A DNA stretch of 64,000 bases from Chrysopilus asiliformis (lineage: Eukaryota > Arthropoda > Insecta > Diptera > Rhagionidae). The stretch lies in NCBI GenBank assembly GCA_964034945.1, contig OZ035961.1:93144991-93208990 (forward strand), written 5' to 3'. Shown here in pieces: positions 39,603-51,879 of this stretch (position 1 is its first letter; every line of letters starts with the position of its first letter). The notes beneath the pieces were generated by a model. That model saw only the letters and a list, made by a program, of their open reading frames with translations, was not told the DNA's origin and did not search any database. A program made the position numbers and the translations under genes.

Positions 39603-40090
39603 ACACCTTTCCCCTCACCGTCATTTGTAAAATTCAATTTAGTGACAAAATTTAAAATATTTCGAGAAAAACAGCAACAACTTCAAAGGTTTGAAAGTGT
39701 CAAAACACTTCCAGGAACTCAAAATTTTCACAGATTTATTCGAGACGGAAATTTTCTCGAAGTAAAAAATGTTTCTAATGGTGATACATTTAAAACATTT
39801 TCTTTTAAATGAATTTCTAATTAATTTTAATCACCTAAAACTTTTGCAATAATATTATGTACATAAAACATAAAAACCAACCAAAAATCAGTAAAATATA
39901 TAAAAAAAAATTGTATTTGATTTTTTTTGAAATTTTTTTAAAAATCAACAACTCCCAAATTTTATTTGGCGAATTTGTATGATATAATGGTAGGTATTTA
40001 CAGAAAAAATCAATAAAAATGTCTTTTTGAGATATTTTAAATTTTGTCACTAAATTGAATTTTACAATCTGACAGTGAGGGGAAAGGTGT
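39603..40090. mobile_element. TIR element, 488 bp, with ~60-bp ends
   Basis: The left end ACACCTTTCCCCTCACCGTC and the inverted right end (ACACCTTTCCCCTCACTGTC) continue pairing through 'gtaaaattcaatttagtgac' for about 60 bp, with one 3-bp offset. The centre is AT-rich and non-coding. No target duplication is obvious, so the superfamily is left open. Confidence 0.7.
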
Positions 40091-40884
40091 CAAAAAATAT
40101 TTTTTTTGTATCTTTCCAAAATGTTCCATATCATCTCAATCGGGGAAGCCGTTCAGATGTTACAAATTTTTAAAGTTTTTGCGATTTCGAGTTTTCGCCG
40201 ACTTCGACCCCCTTCCATCCACCTCCCGGACGTTATTCTCATAAACAAGCTAGCGATACTTTCCCAAAAGTTGTAGAAAACTACGATTTCGGTAAAACTT
40301 CATTTGAAGACGATTTCAATGTTTTTCTTCGACCAAGCGACATGCTCCGCTGCTCGTGTGCGCTGCCAACCGCATGCATATCTGCTGCTTTGGGGTATTA
40401 TTTTTCAAAGCTGAGTTGTTAGAGAAAAACAGTCTTTATATAGTTTGTTTATGGCCACGTCAATTGACAATTTGTTGACCAAAAAAAAAACCAAAGTGTC
40501 TCGGAGAAATGCGGTTCGGATCTTCGGTTCAAAAAACGTTATTTTAATTTTTTTTTACAGAAAATCCTTTTCCATAAAATACTGTTAGCATAAAATACTG
40601 TTGAATGTGGTCTACTTGGTAGGTTGTGTGGTAGTCTCGAGTTGATGGTGTCGTGATAATCAGTTGATTGTGCCAAACAAATAAATAAATAGAACTGCCA
40701 GCCAAAATTTCAATCATTTCAAAGGCAACGTTCAACTGAAAAATTTAACGTAAAATTCTAGCAGAGAAATGTTCCTATTTTAACATTACTGGACAAAATT
40801 TTTGTTTTAGAAAACATTTTGTTTGAGATTTTGATTTTTCGGTGCTAAATCGAATCGTGATGTTAATTAACACGTTTATTTCCA
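40091..40884. other. No gene seen
   Basis: Contains one ATG-free open frame on the minus strand and no bordered repeat. Text near 40240-40300 ('actttcccaaaagttgtag') resembles common repeat bodies, but was not assigned. Confidence 0.3.
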
Positions 40885-41405
40885 AAAAGGAACTTCACCA
40901 GGGTATTGGGGATGACAAAAGATTTTGATTTCCGCATGTCCGTCCGTCTGTCTGTCCGTGAACACCATAACTGTCGAAACGATTGAGCTAGAAACTTGAA
41001 ATTTTATTCTCGTAGATAGCTTGGCTAATTTATTGAACGGGCAAAATTGGAACATTCCTTCCCCCCACCCCCATACAAACAAAACCGTTTTTTGCGATTT
41101 TATCAAAAACGGTGAGTCATATTGAAAAATTTATATAGGTAGAATGTGTTTAAAATAGGATTTTACATAAGTCACCCATGCATCAAAAACAAAAACCAAT
41201 CGGATCACTCTTTCCCCACTCTCAAATAGAATATCAAATACAAATAGAATAGTTTTTTCGTGTTTTCTCGAAAGCTGCGCTTCGTATCGAAAAATTTATC
41301 ATGATATGTGTTTAGAATATGATTTTACATAACCGTTCCATACATCAAAATCCAATCGCACCACAATTTTAAATCAACACGGTTATCCAAAAATGTTTGT
41401 CCTCT
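40885..41405. repeat. TCTG-headed dispersed repeat (copy 2)
   Basis: Carries 'gattttgatttccgcatgtcc', a short run of CCGTCTGTCTGTCCG, then 'gattgagctagaaacttgaaatttt', and a body alternating 'gtttaaaataggattttacat' and 'catacatcaaaatccaatcg'. It aligns by eye to copies at 36925 and 46125. It is the least interrupted copy in the window. Confidence 0.6.
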
Positions 41406-42762
41406 TTTCACACTGTAAAAATTACAAATTTCAAATAGAGGTAATCATAAAAAAAACTTTTAATTTTTTTCATAATTGTTCATAATATTTTGGTTACATA
41501 TATTTTGATAATTTTATGAAAAATTATGCAAAAATTTAGTATACATTTTTAATTTTGATTTTTTTGGGATTTTGATGGGATTTACAAAAACACCAGCCAC
41601 TGTTTTTTTACAAAACTACAAATCGCCTTGCAAAAATAACTGACAATTTTCAAAAGTTTTAAACTTTTTTAGAAACCACAAAAAAACACTTCCTTCCAGC
41701 CTGTATTTTATTAAACAACACAAAAATTAAATACTATACAATAAAATATCAGAGAAAGTAGGCAGTAAATACTAAAATATCAGAGAAAACAGAGCAAATT
41801 GTTTAATAATCATATGAATTTCCTAAAATAAAACTTCGATGGATAGTCGAAAAAAACCTGGTGTTTTTAAAAGTGGGTCCAAGACTTTAAAACAAAGCTC
41901 AAACCTTTTTCTTGCAAAATATCTTTGATTTTCGGTCGACGAGAGTCAGATTTTAAAAATATTGTTAATTTCCGTTAACGGAAAGCTGAATATAGTGGTG
42001 CTAATTATGTCAGCAAAATTCCGTACCTGAATTGTATCACAGACACCGAACGACTAAAGACATTTTAGTGGGAGGGATTTAATCCGTAGTCCTTGGAACT
42101 TTTTTACGCAAAATCTCTCGTAATAAATTAATTGTGTGTGTGATATATCACTGTTATTTGAATTTTAAAAAGGAGCAAAGGTAAAATAAAATATAGTAGT
42201 TCAAATTATTGTGCAATTTAATTTTACTTATCATTAAGTAAACATGTAAAAGCAATCAAATAGAATATTTTAATGAAGAATACTATATTGCGAAAAGAGG
42301 ATATGCATTTTTTGATAACCGCGTTGATTTGAAATTGTATAAAAAGAGAAATAGACATATTTAAGAAGAAAATAGAGATATCATCATTTTGTGCATTAGC
42401 CAAATTGTTCGAATTAGACTGTCAGTTCTTAGTTCTTCTCAATGAACTGCTGTATTTATGTTTGTGATGACCAATATTTTCTAATAAAGTTTTCAAGAAC
42501 TAAAGGCATTTACGTGGCCATATTTCACACGTTCAAACAAAAAGACTGTCTGATTTCAAATTAAGAACAATCGCGCCATGAATTTTTTTAGGGTATTTTA
42601 CAGGGTATTTTGATTATTCCCGAGTTCACGACCAACATTTACACTGGGGCTCACTGAATTTAGTTGCATTCGAGCGTGCTTCCTGAGTACTTCCAGAGTA
42701 TCTCGTGTGATGTTGCAGCACTCTTCCACTGAATTTAGCCGTACGTTCCGTGAACTTCGCTC
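41406..42762. other. No gene seen
   Basis: AT-rich. It becomes less so after 42600, approaching a possible leader exon of the pseudokinase gene. Confidence 0.3.
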
Positions 42763-42976
42763 AGTTTAGTCAATCTCAGAAGAAATAAAAGCGATTTTTA
42801 GTTCTAATAAGTCGTGTTAATTAAAGAAAAATGTATCAAATGCTTCCAAATCAATGATTTTTGCGTAGTCGCGTGATGCATTATATCGTTGTCGCTGTCG
42901 GATTCATCAAATTCAGTTTAATAATCAATTGACACCTTAGTTAACGTAGCGAAAATTGTCTCGGCCGCCGCCACCC
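42763..42976 (+). promoter_or_regulatory. Possible promoter and 5' leader exon for the pseudokinase gene
   Basis: The text TCAGTTT at 42761-42767 fits the insect initiator consensus. The following 200 bp are GC-balanced and end with GCCGCCGCCACCC|GTAAGT, a consensus donor at 42977. The first coding exon of the pseudokinase begins at acceptor 47741-47742, so a leader exon must exist upstream. This is the best candidate but is unproven; the intron would be about 4.8 kb. Confidence 0.3.
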
Positions 42977-43312
42977 GTAAGTAAAATAAGGGCGTTTTAT
43001 TGAATTTATGCAGACTAAATAGAGAATTGCACTTATACCTGGCCGCTGTTAGTGAAATTTGTGAATCAATTTAGCTAACTATCTATGGATTAATCTGCGC
43101 GACGAGTGGATTTGCTTTAATTTGCAATTGGGGCCCCCTTTGCTTGCCCAACTGACTGACTTTTAGGAGCGGAGCGTTTGCCCATCCGCCCGTCACCCAT
43201 CATTCAGCCGCCCAGGCAGCACAATAAGAATTTCAATTCCGCATATATACAAGTATATTAATTGACTATATCTATTATATATCGGATCGGTGCCTGCCCA
43301 AGTGCATAACAT

Positions 43313-43636
43313 ATGAGCTGTATATTAATACATATATTAATACATTTCTTATTCACGTTGAAGAAATCTACTTCGCTCCGTATTACATTGAAACAAGAAG
43401 AAGCAGAAAAATCAGCAAATAGGCAAGACAAACACGGCAAAAAAAAACGCAATCTAGTCGATTTTCTTTGTGAATTGATGCTCAAATACTCATCATCCGA
43501 GTCATCAAATGCTGTTCATCTCGTCCATCAGTGGATATTAATCGGAATAGTAATTGCTTCATCAATAATCATTCAAATATGTTACCCAGTTAAATGCAAT
43601 TCAAGATCGTCGATTGAGATTTTCATTGTTTTGTAG
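43313..43636 (+). CDS. 107-codon open frame with two hydrophobic segments
   Basis: Starts at a true ATG and ends at TAG. It has a hydrophobic N-terminus (ILIHILIHFLFTL, residues 4-16), a charged middle with KKKRN, and a second hydrophobic segment (WILIGIVIASSIIIQICY, about 74-91). I recognise no family. It is among the longest frames in the window that are free of repeats, but composition alone could explain a chance frame. It would lie in the leader intron of the pseudokinase gene if that model holds. Confidence 0.2.
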   Translation: MSCILIHILIHFLFTLKKSTSLRITLKQEEAEKSANRQDKHGKKKRNLVDFLCELMLKYSSSESSNAVHLVHQWILIGIVIASSIIIQICYPVKCNSRSSIEIFIVL

Positions 43637-46124
43637 CAAAGTTTCTCAGAAATTAATCGTAAAGTGGTCAAAAGTTTACCGGAAAACTGAAATTCAGATA
43701 GGAGAAAATCGAGAATTTTAAGTGGTACGCTTTTACACGATTCCAATTGAACGGTATGTTGATTATTCCTATTCAAATTACTAAATTCTGTAACATAAAA
43801 TGGTTTAAAGATCGCTAAAAGTTTTTTGTTCTAAGATTTTTTGCAGCGGATTCCGGAAATTGGTCTTTGTTTGTCATGCAAAAAGTCAATGTCTTCAGGT
43901 GTTAATTCGTTTCCGGGGATAATAAAGGCACCATACAGAATATAGTGGAAGAAGTAGGCGAAAGGAATCTACTAATCAAACTTTCCGGCGATGTCTCTGG
44001 GTGTTGGTCGTTCCGATTGATCTAGTTTAGCTTAAATAACAAGTATATTCCCCGATTCGGTTTTCGCACGGTTAAAATAATAAAAAAATTGTGATATGGG
44101 AACTTTAAAAAATGTAACCAGCGAAAAATTCCATCAAAACAGAGTTTTTATCATACCGTAGCAAAATCTTGTAAAATACGAACTGATTTTACCTACGTTG
44201 AATTAATTTTCTTATACAGTGTAACCTTTATAAGCCGGTATCGGTATTAAAGAGTCCAGCGTAGACACGGTAGTCGCATTTGTGAATAAAAAAAACGAAA
44301 TTTAAAAAAAAAAAATTTATCCCAAAAAGGCAATTTAACGCTTGACTGGTTGAAAATTTAAAATCAAGAGATAAAAATGTTAAGCTTCTTATATTCATAT
44401 GCCCTTAACTGAGCCGACACAAAAGGAGACATACAGCGCAACTGCTGAGTGGCCAGTGAGGGATTCAACAGCTATTAACTGTTTCATTGGTACCAGCCTC
44501 ACTTTATATTGTGATTTAGTCATTTTAACTCTGCCTCCTTCCTTCAGAGGCTCCTTCCTACAAAAGACATGAGATTGCAGCTCAATCCGTTAAGGGTTTT
44601 TCGATAACATTTGAATTTTAGTTCAGATTTTCTACTTCGTTTTTTTTTTAGTTTTTTGGTTTTTTCAAGATTAAAAAAAAGCTTTTTAAAAATGTTGAGT
44701 ATCTATAAGATGTCTTTAAATATTTGGTCGTCAAAATAAAAGTTGTCGAATATTTAAGAAAACCGAAAAGTCAAGAAAAGAAAATATCCCTTCAATAAGA
44801 AAAACCCACAGGCCCCACCCTAAACTGTCCCTCGCTGCAGCGGTTTTTATTAAAGCATCTAGTAGGCATAAAAAATCTGCTAGTGCAGCGCTATATCTCT
44901 GGATCGAATCCAAAGAAGTCAGACTTTGACTCTTGGTCGCCGGCATAAGCGACGACATTCCACTGGAGGTTCACTCGAAATTGAATTGTCGGTTTGTTTC
45001 TGTCATTTCGCACATTGCGCTGCACATTTAACGTCTTATTAACACCATCTGCCAGCTTGTGATGGAAAATAATGTCCATCAATATATAATGATTTTTTTT
45101 TCATAGCCACATGGCATCATAATTGGTTAAATTTTCCTCAGTTACAACACATTCCAATTTCCCCCGTTTCGATCATTATGGTCAGCAGTTAGTGTTCCAC
45201 TGCCTTTCATCCAGTAGACGCTACAAATCTGTCATTTGATATAATGAAGTTCAAAGTCTTTTTCCTTCATTGCCATCGAATGGAAATTGTACGCTGTTGA
45301 ACTTTACACATTACTTGATTGGTAATTGGTAGACATAAACATAGAATGCTGCCTTTCCCGCAATATCTATATGAATTATTCGCTTGTTATCATTACTTTT
45401 ATAATATTTACAAAAATAAATGTGAATTGAAACAATAATAAGAACGGCATATCGCCATTGTCGTTGTCGTCGTTTGTGCCGCAGTCATAAGTAGTTTATC
45501 ATTACATTATTGAAACCTATACTGTATTGTACAACTAACGTTTCTCGTTGTGTACCACTTTTTTATACACAACTATTTATCGCATTGCGGAAAATATTTG
45601 GGCAGGCAGAAAGATATTTTAATAATTTCGAGTACATTTGACAAAAGACATGGTTGGCGTGCGTTACTAGTCTTATGTGTGGATTAATTAGAATTAAAAT
45701 ATAATCGGAGATTTCTACAAACATTAAATCCTTCAACTTTTGCTCAAAATTCTGGCTTAACTGCTGAATCGTTTCAAAATTCACTCGAATAAGTGAATAA
45801 GTTTTATGCCGCGAATTCCAGCATTGAATCAACCCTTGATGTCGTCTGAATTCTGTGAAGTTGCGTGGAATTTACAAAGGATTATTCTGTCTTTAGTTTC
45901 TATCACATTCTGTTCAAATGATAATTGGATCATAATTGGGAGTTCAATTTGTTAATTGATTTTTTGTCTTCCTCTGTCACATAAATTTTTGTTTTAAATA
46001 CACCACGCTAATTTTATTCTGCCCCTTCCTTCGTTGCGAGTTTTTGTAATCTATATAGAATCATTTAGCAGTATATTAGATTTAGTATACGGTTTGTAAC
46101 GCATCGATCCAATCGTCGGACACA
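43637..46124. other. No gene seen; likely intronic or regulatory
   Basis: No exon chain. A degenerate pogo-like end is near 44215-44245. Text 'acaccacgctaattttattc' near 46000 is a scrap of the 'cataaaatacgtcac' MITE family seen complete at 49080. Confidence 0.35.
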
Positions 46125-46990
46125 AAAATTCATCAGGACGTTTGGTATAGTAAAAGATTTTCATTTCCGCATGTCCGTCAGTCTGTCTGTCCATGAACAC
46201 TTTCCAAAGGATTGAGCTAGGTGCTTAAAATTTTGTACAGTTGAATTTCTAGTAACTTACAAGGCTAAGTTCCTGAACGGGAAAATCGGACGATTCCGAT
46301 TCCCTCCTCCATACAAACGAAACAGTTTTCTGCACTTTTCTCGAAAGCGGTTAGTTTTATCAAAAAAATGTGTTTAAAATGAGATTTTACATACCTTTTC
46401 CATACATCAAAATCCAATCGGACAACTCTTTTCCTCCTCTTCTATACAAATGGATTTTTAAACATAACCTAAGCTATAATTGCCAATCTGGAAATTATTG
46501 AAAACTCGTATGGTGACATTGAAGTCAAACTTTTCAATAAGATTTTTTAAAATTTATTCCAATCGGATTTTCATGTATGGGAGTTTTATGTAGAATTATA
46601 TCCTAAATAACTTTTGTTCTTGCACTTTTTTGATAAGATGCACCGTTTTTGAGATATTCACAAAAAACGTTTTCGTTCGTATGGGGGGTACCCCCCTAAT
46701 GGTCCATTTTTGTTCATGAACGAACTTAGCCTTGCATTTTACGAAAAAAACGAAGTCTCTAGCTCAATCCCTGCGCCCGCAATTCGCGTTATTCTAAACA
46801 CACTGGTGTAATTAATTTTTATGTATGATGACGGGATCTTGGTGTTACAAACGGTAAGGCAAAGTTAATATACCCTTTGGTTTCACCATACGGGTATCAA
46901 AATAAACATTTTGTCTGTCATCATAAAAAGTATTTGACAATTGGCCCCTGGCGCTTGTAGCTTTTCTTATGTTTTGTAAAAAAATTTAAT
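46125..46990. repeat. TCTG-headed dispersed repeat (copy 3) with inserted second repeat
   Basis: Head and body match the copies at 36925 and 40885 ('atttccgcatgtccgtcagtc', 'ggattgagctagg'). Between about 46465 and 46900 it is interrupted by the same element as at 5673-6195, ending in TTTCACCATACGGGTAT. After the insert the host repeat resumes with 'attttgtctgtcatc' and 'tttgacaattggcccctgg'. Confidence 0.65.
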
Positions 46991-47742
46991 GCCGCCACAG
47001 CTCTCTTAAATTTCATTGAAACTCAAATGATGTGATCATGGATAGGCTAATAAACTAACAGTTGCATTTTATTACTTTTTCCTCTTCTAACAGACGCTAA
47101 TAGAAAACATCGTATATAAGCAAATGTCTTTCTTTATAAGAAAATATCTTTCTTTTTCCACTTTTTGTTTTGGTTTTAAAAATTTCCCTTCATCATCGTT
47201 TTTTAGTGCTTGGGTTTCTTCTTCATTAGCGCGATAACAGAAATCGGGACTTAGTCTCCTTAAATTAGAGTTTCATCACAATTCCTCCTGTGCCCTTTAA
47301 TCTATAGTTTTTTAGATAAGCAAAATAAAGAAGCTTCTCATAAAATACATCATGCTAATTTTTGCCTTTTCGGATTTTCCTTCCACCTCATCTCTTTTAC
47401 TGATTGAAAAGTTTTGCGAATCGTTATCATCATCACAGGGCGTAAAAAGTTTTTGCTCAGCAACTTACACTCAATTGGTAAACATATTTGTCCAAATAAA
47501 GGTTCCTCAATCGTGCGTATGAATATAGAAGCGTTATTTGCCTCTCTTTTACTCTGACAATTAGTCTGATATCTTTTGCCTTTTTGCTGTTAAACAAATG
47601 TTTCCTCCTAAAGCGAGTCAGGTATCTTATAAATACTCTCAGGTCGTAAATAAAAATATAAAAATTTCCACACCTTTTTAAACGAAAACGAACTCTTAAA
47701 TTTCATTTGATATCAACTAATCATAATTTAATTTCATTGCAG
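46991..47742. other. Upstream of the pseudokinase coding exons
   Basis: Probably the tail of the leader intron. It ends with the acceptor tract 'aatttcattgcag' (AG at 47741-47742). A scrap of the 'cataaaatacatcatgc' repeat lies near 47340. Confidence 0.45.
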
Positions 47743-47784
47743 CGTTTTAGAATTAACTGTCCCTGATTCATTCGACATTTGGAA

Positions 47785-50700
47785 ATGCCGGGCAGCCGGT
47801 CTAGTACAACTGACGCTGAACTGAATAAATCACCGCGAGAGAGTGGAGAAGACTCTGAAGATGAAAGCGAAATACTGGAGGAGAGTCCATGCGGAAGATG
47901 GCTTAAAAGACGCGAGGAGGTATATATTAAAATTACAATTACACTGTCTTGACCGTAATTTTATTAAAAATGCCTTATTAATTGTAATTCAGGTGGAGCA
48001 ACGTGATGTCCCCGGTATCGATTGTGCCCATTTGGCGATGGATACCGAGGAGGGCGTTGAAGTAGTATGGAACGAAGTTCAGTTCTCTGAACGGAAAAAT
48101 TTCAAATCACAAGAGGAGAAAATTCAACAGGTTTTTGAAAATTTAACACAGCTCGAACATCCTAATATAGTAAAGTTTCATCGATATTGGACTGATACAC
48201 ATAATGAGAAACCCAGGGTTAGTAGAAATCGTTTTAGTTGAATTTTAATTGCGAAATGAATGAGAATTTTCCAATCCTGCATAAAAAATGTGTAAGACAT
48301 GCAAACATTTGGTTTGCATCTCCGTCCCATTATATAAGACCCTATCACAGAATCCGATACGAATGGTTCGGATCGTAAACTCAATGTTGTTGTTGGTATA
48401 AACCACTAACAACAACATTGAGTTTACGATCCGAACCATTCGTATCGGATTCTGTGATAGGGCCTATTAGTTCTACTTCCGAGACAAAAAGGAACATATC
48501 TTATCTGGTTGGGACTTAAATCAGAAAACATAGAGATTTTTGATTTTATGAAAATCTTTTTAACAAAATTTTTGCAATTTTCTAAAAATGGAATTACTTT
48601 TCAGGTTATATTTATAACTGAATACATGTCATCTGGATCGCTTAAGCAGTTTCTTAAAAGAACCAAACGCAATGTGAAACGACTGCCGCTTCAAGCATGG
48701 AAGCGATGGTGTACTCAAATTTTATCAGCACTGAGGTGAGTCGCTGATTTTCAACTATCAATTAATACCCCTTTAACAATGCTTAGATTAATTAATTTAA
48801 AAAACAAATACAATATTAACGTTTGTACATTACAGTTACTTGCATTCCTGTTCACCGCCTATAATTCATGGCAACTTAACCTGTGATACAATATTTATCC
48901 AGCATAATGGATTAGTTAAAATTGGTAGTGTAGCGCCCGATGCTATTCATCACCATGTGAAAACTTGTAGGGAAAATATGAAAAATATGCACTTTTTAGC
49001 ACCTGAATATGGATGCACGTGTACGTTTCTTATTACATTAACTAACAACTTTTTTTTTTGCTATAAAAAATTTTTTTTTGTTCATAAAATACGTCACAAG
49101 TTTCGGGGGAGGAGAAGGAAAGTCTGCGGTACTTTGACCGCTGTACAAACAATCGTGAAAATGAGGAACGTGTGGGTGGAGTTAGGGGGGAGTGGTAAAA
49201 TTATTGTGACGTATTTTATGGACAACTTATAATAAAATATTTTTTTAAAAATATTAATCACACTGGAAACGAATTGGATTCAATGAGTTTTCCATATTTC
49301 TAATTAGTAATAAATAATTTTTTTTTCAATTTTTTTTTTTAGCTGCATTAACACCAGCTATAGATATATATTCATTCGGAATGTGCGCTTTAGAAATGGC
49401 TGCTCTAGAAATCCAAGGTAATGGTGATTCTGGTACTTTAGTCACTGAAGAGAATATCACACGCACTATTGAAAGTCTTGACGATGAACAGCAAAAAGAC
49501 TTTATCTTTAAGTGCCTCAGTAAAGAGCCAGGCGACCGACCCAATGCCCATGAACTACTGTTTCATCCACTGCTGTTTGAAGTACATTCATTAAAATTGC
49601 TAGCAGCCCATTGTCTAGTGAATTCAGCTCGTAAGTGTTTTTTTTTCTAAATATTCTCGCCATTTCTTATCAAATTGACAAATATAAACCTTTTTTTAAT
49701 AAATACTAAAAGGATTTCATTTTTGAAGCAAACATAATTGTAACACGTGAAAAAAATCGATCCGAATTTAATTCTATTCGAATATTTCGTATTGAAATCA
49801 AATTTCTGTTTCGAATTTTTATCAGTTATGATTTTAGAACGAAAAAAAACAAATACTTTTTTTTAGTCTTACTTTACTGTGTACTTTTTTCACATCAATT
49901 ATTTTTGCGTTGATTTTGTTTGTTGGATTTTTTGTGTGAAATTTATTTGTTTTGTTATTTTGGAACAGCAAATTTTTCGGAAACAATAATTGATGAAATG
50001 ATGCAGCGTCTATACAAACCTGACGTTATTCTTGCAGACATCACAGCGAATAGAGAAATGTTGGAGTATCGTTTAGCGAATGTGCCATCAGCTGAAAAAT
50101 TAGAGAAATTTGTCGAAGATGTTAAGTACGCGAATATTTAAGATATTTCTTATACTATGATTATTAAAATGAAATCCATATATTTTTTTTAAATTTCCTT
50201 CGTTGATTGCGCTCTATTGCTGTTTAGATATGGTATTTATCCGTTAACTGCGTTCGCCGGTAAAAAACCTCCGCCAGTGCGGCCGAGGGCGATATCACCG
50301 GAAACCGCAGAATCAGTCAAGTCAGTTACACCAGAACCAGTCGATGTCGAAAATAGAAAAGTAGTCAACATGATGTGTAGTGTTAAGCCAAGAGAAAATA
50401 GCTGTGACCTTTTGGTATGCTTTGGAATTTCATTCTTTTGAGAATCGTTTAATCTTTTTTTGCCTTTAGATGACCATTCTGTTGCGGATGGATGATAAAA
50501 TGAATCGGCAACTGACATGTCAAGTGTCGCAGGACGACTCCGCTAATTTACTTACGAATGAATTAGTACATTTAGGTTTTATTCATGATGTGAGTGAATT
50601 TAAATTCATATTTCAGTTTTTTTTTTAAGTAATACTGTTATGCCGGCTCCACAGTATTACCGAAGCCCTGCCCCTGTTGCCAGGTTGAGCGGTGGTTTTC

Positions 50701-51671
50701 TAAATTGAATTACGTTTTTTCCATTAGTCAGATAAATTGAAAAAAATTAATGGATATGAAATTTGTACAACGTTGTAGATTAAAATATTAGCGAGATAAG
50801 TGGAAAAAACATAATACATAAAAAATCGCTTAACCTGGCATCAGTGATTGAAATTTTGTTCATAAATCTAAACATTGCTAATGAACTAAGGCATTTTTTG
50901 GCATTTAAAAATCGAAAAGTTCACAAATCGAGGTTCTACTGCATTTTAAAAACATTTCTGAAACTAAATAGAATCAAAAATCGTTTTTTTCGTATTTAAA
51001 AACTATTAACGCTAATTCATGTTTATAATTTACTTTTTAGACTGATCGAGAGAAAATAGCTGCCCTCATTGAGGATACGTTACGAAGTAGTTTTAATAAA
51101 CAACACCAGTTACTTGTTAGTGCTCTACAACAGTCATCTAGTAATGTTTTAAAAGCTGTTGGAACACATCAAACCGGTAAGATTTCTTGTTATGTAATAT
51201 TAAAGACCGTGCAATGGCTAAGCGGTGGCTGGGAAACATCCTGTATCTTGCCTTTCTTTTCCGAAAGATGGATAATCAAAATGAATTGCGGTCAAAATAA
51301 ATTTAAAAGGATGAAGATATGTTCCAATATTATTCAATTTTTGGTTGTGATTACTGCAACAAAAAATACGCCGCAGGCTAACTTTTTGAGTGTCAAAGAG
51401 AGATATGCAACCAGCCCTGTCTCGGGTGGAGCGTCGAAGTAAGCCGGGATACAATAAATTTGCTATGGATATCGAATTCAGTGACCACGACGCAAGACAG
51501 GGTCTTCTAGAAATTCTCCTTAGGCAGGCCTACAGACCTAGTGGTTACTCCGTTGGTGATGAAGGTCAGATATACCGTCGATCACACACTGCCCGAGAAG
51601 AGTCACTTCAAGTTTTCTGGTAGGGATTTTGACGCCTCTGGAAGAACACTGCGTTGGTGCGGTGTGAAAAA

Positions 51672-51706
<35 letters not shown>

Positions 51707-51795
51707 TTACTCTCTTTCACTCTCTCTCTCTCCTTTACTCTCTTTCACTCTCTCTCTCTCTTTCACCCTCTCTTTCACTCTCTCTCTCTCTTTCA

Positions 51796-51839
<44 letters not shown>

Positions 51840-51845
51840 TTCACG

Positions 51846-51879
<34 letters not shown>

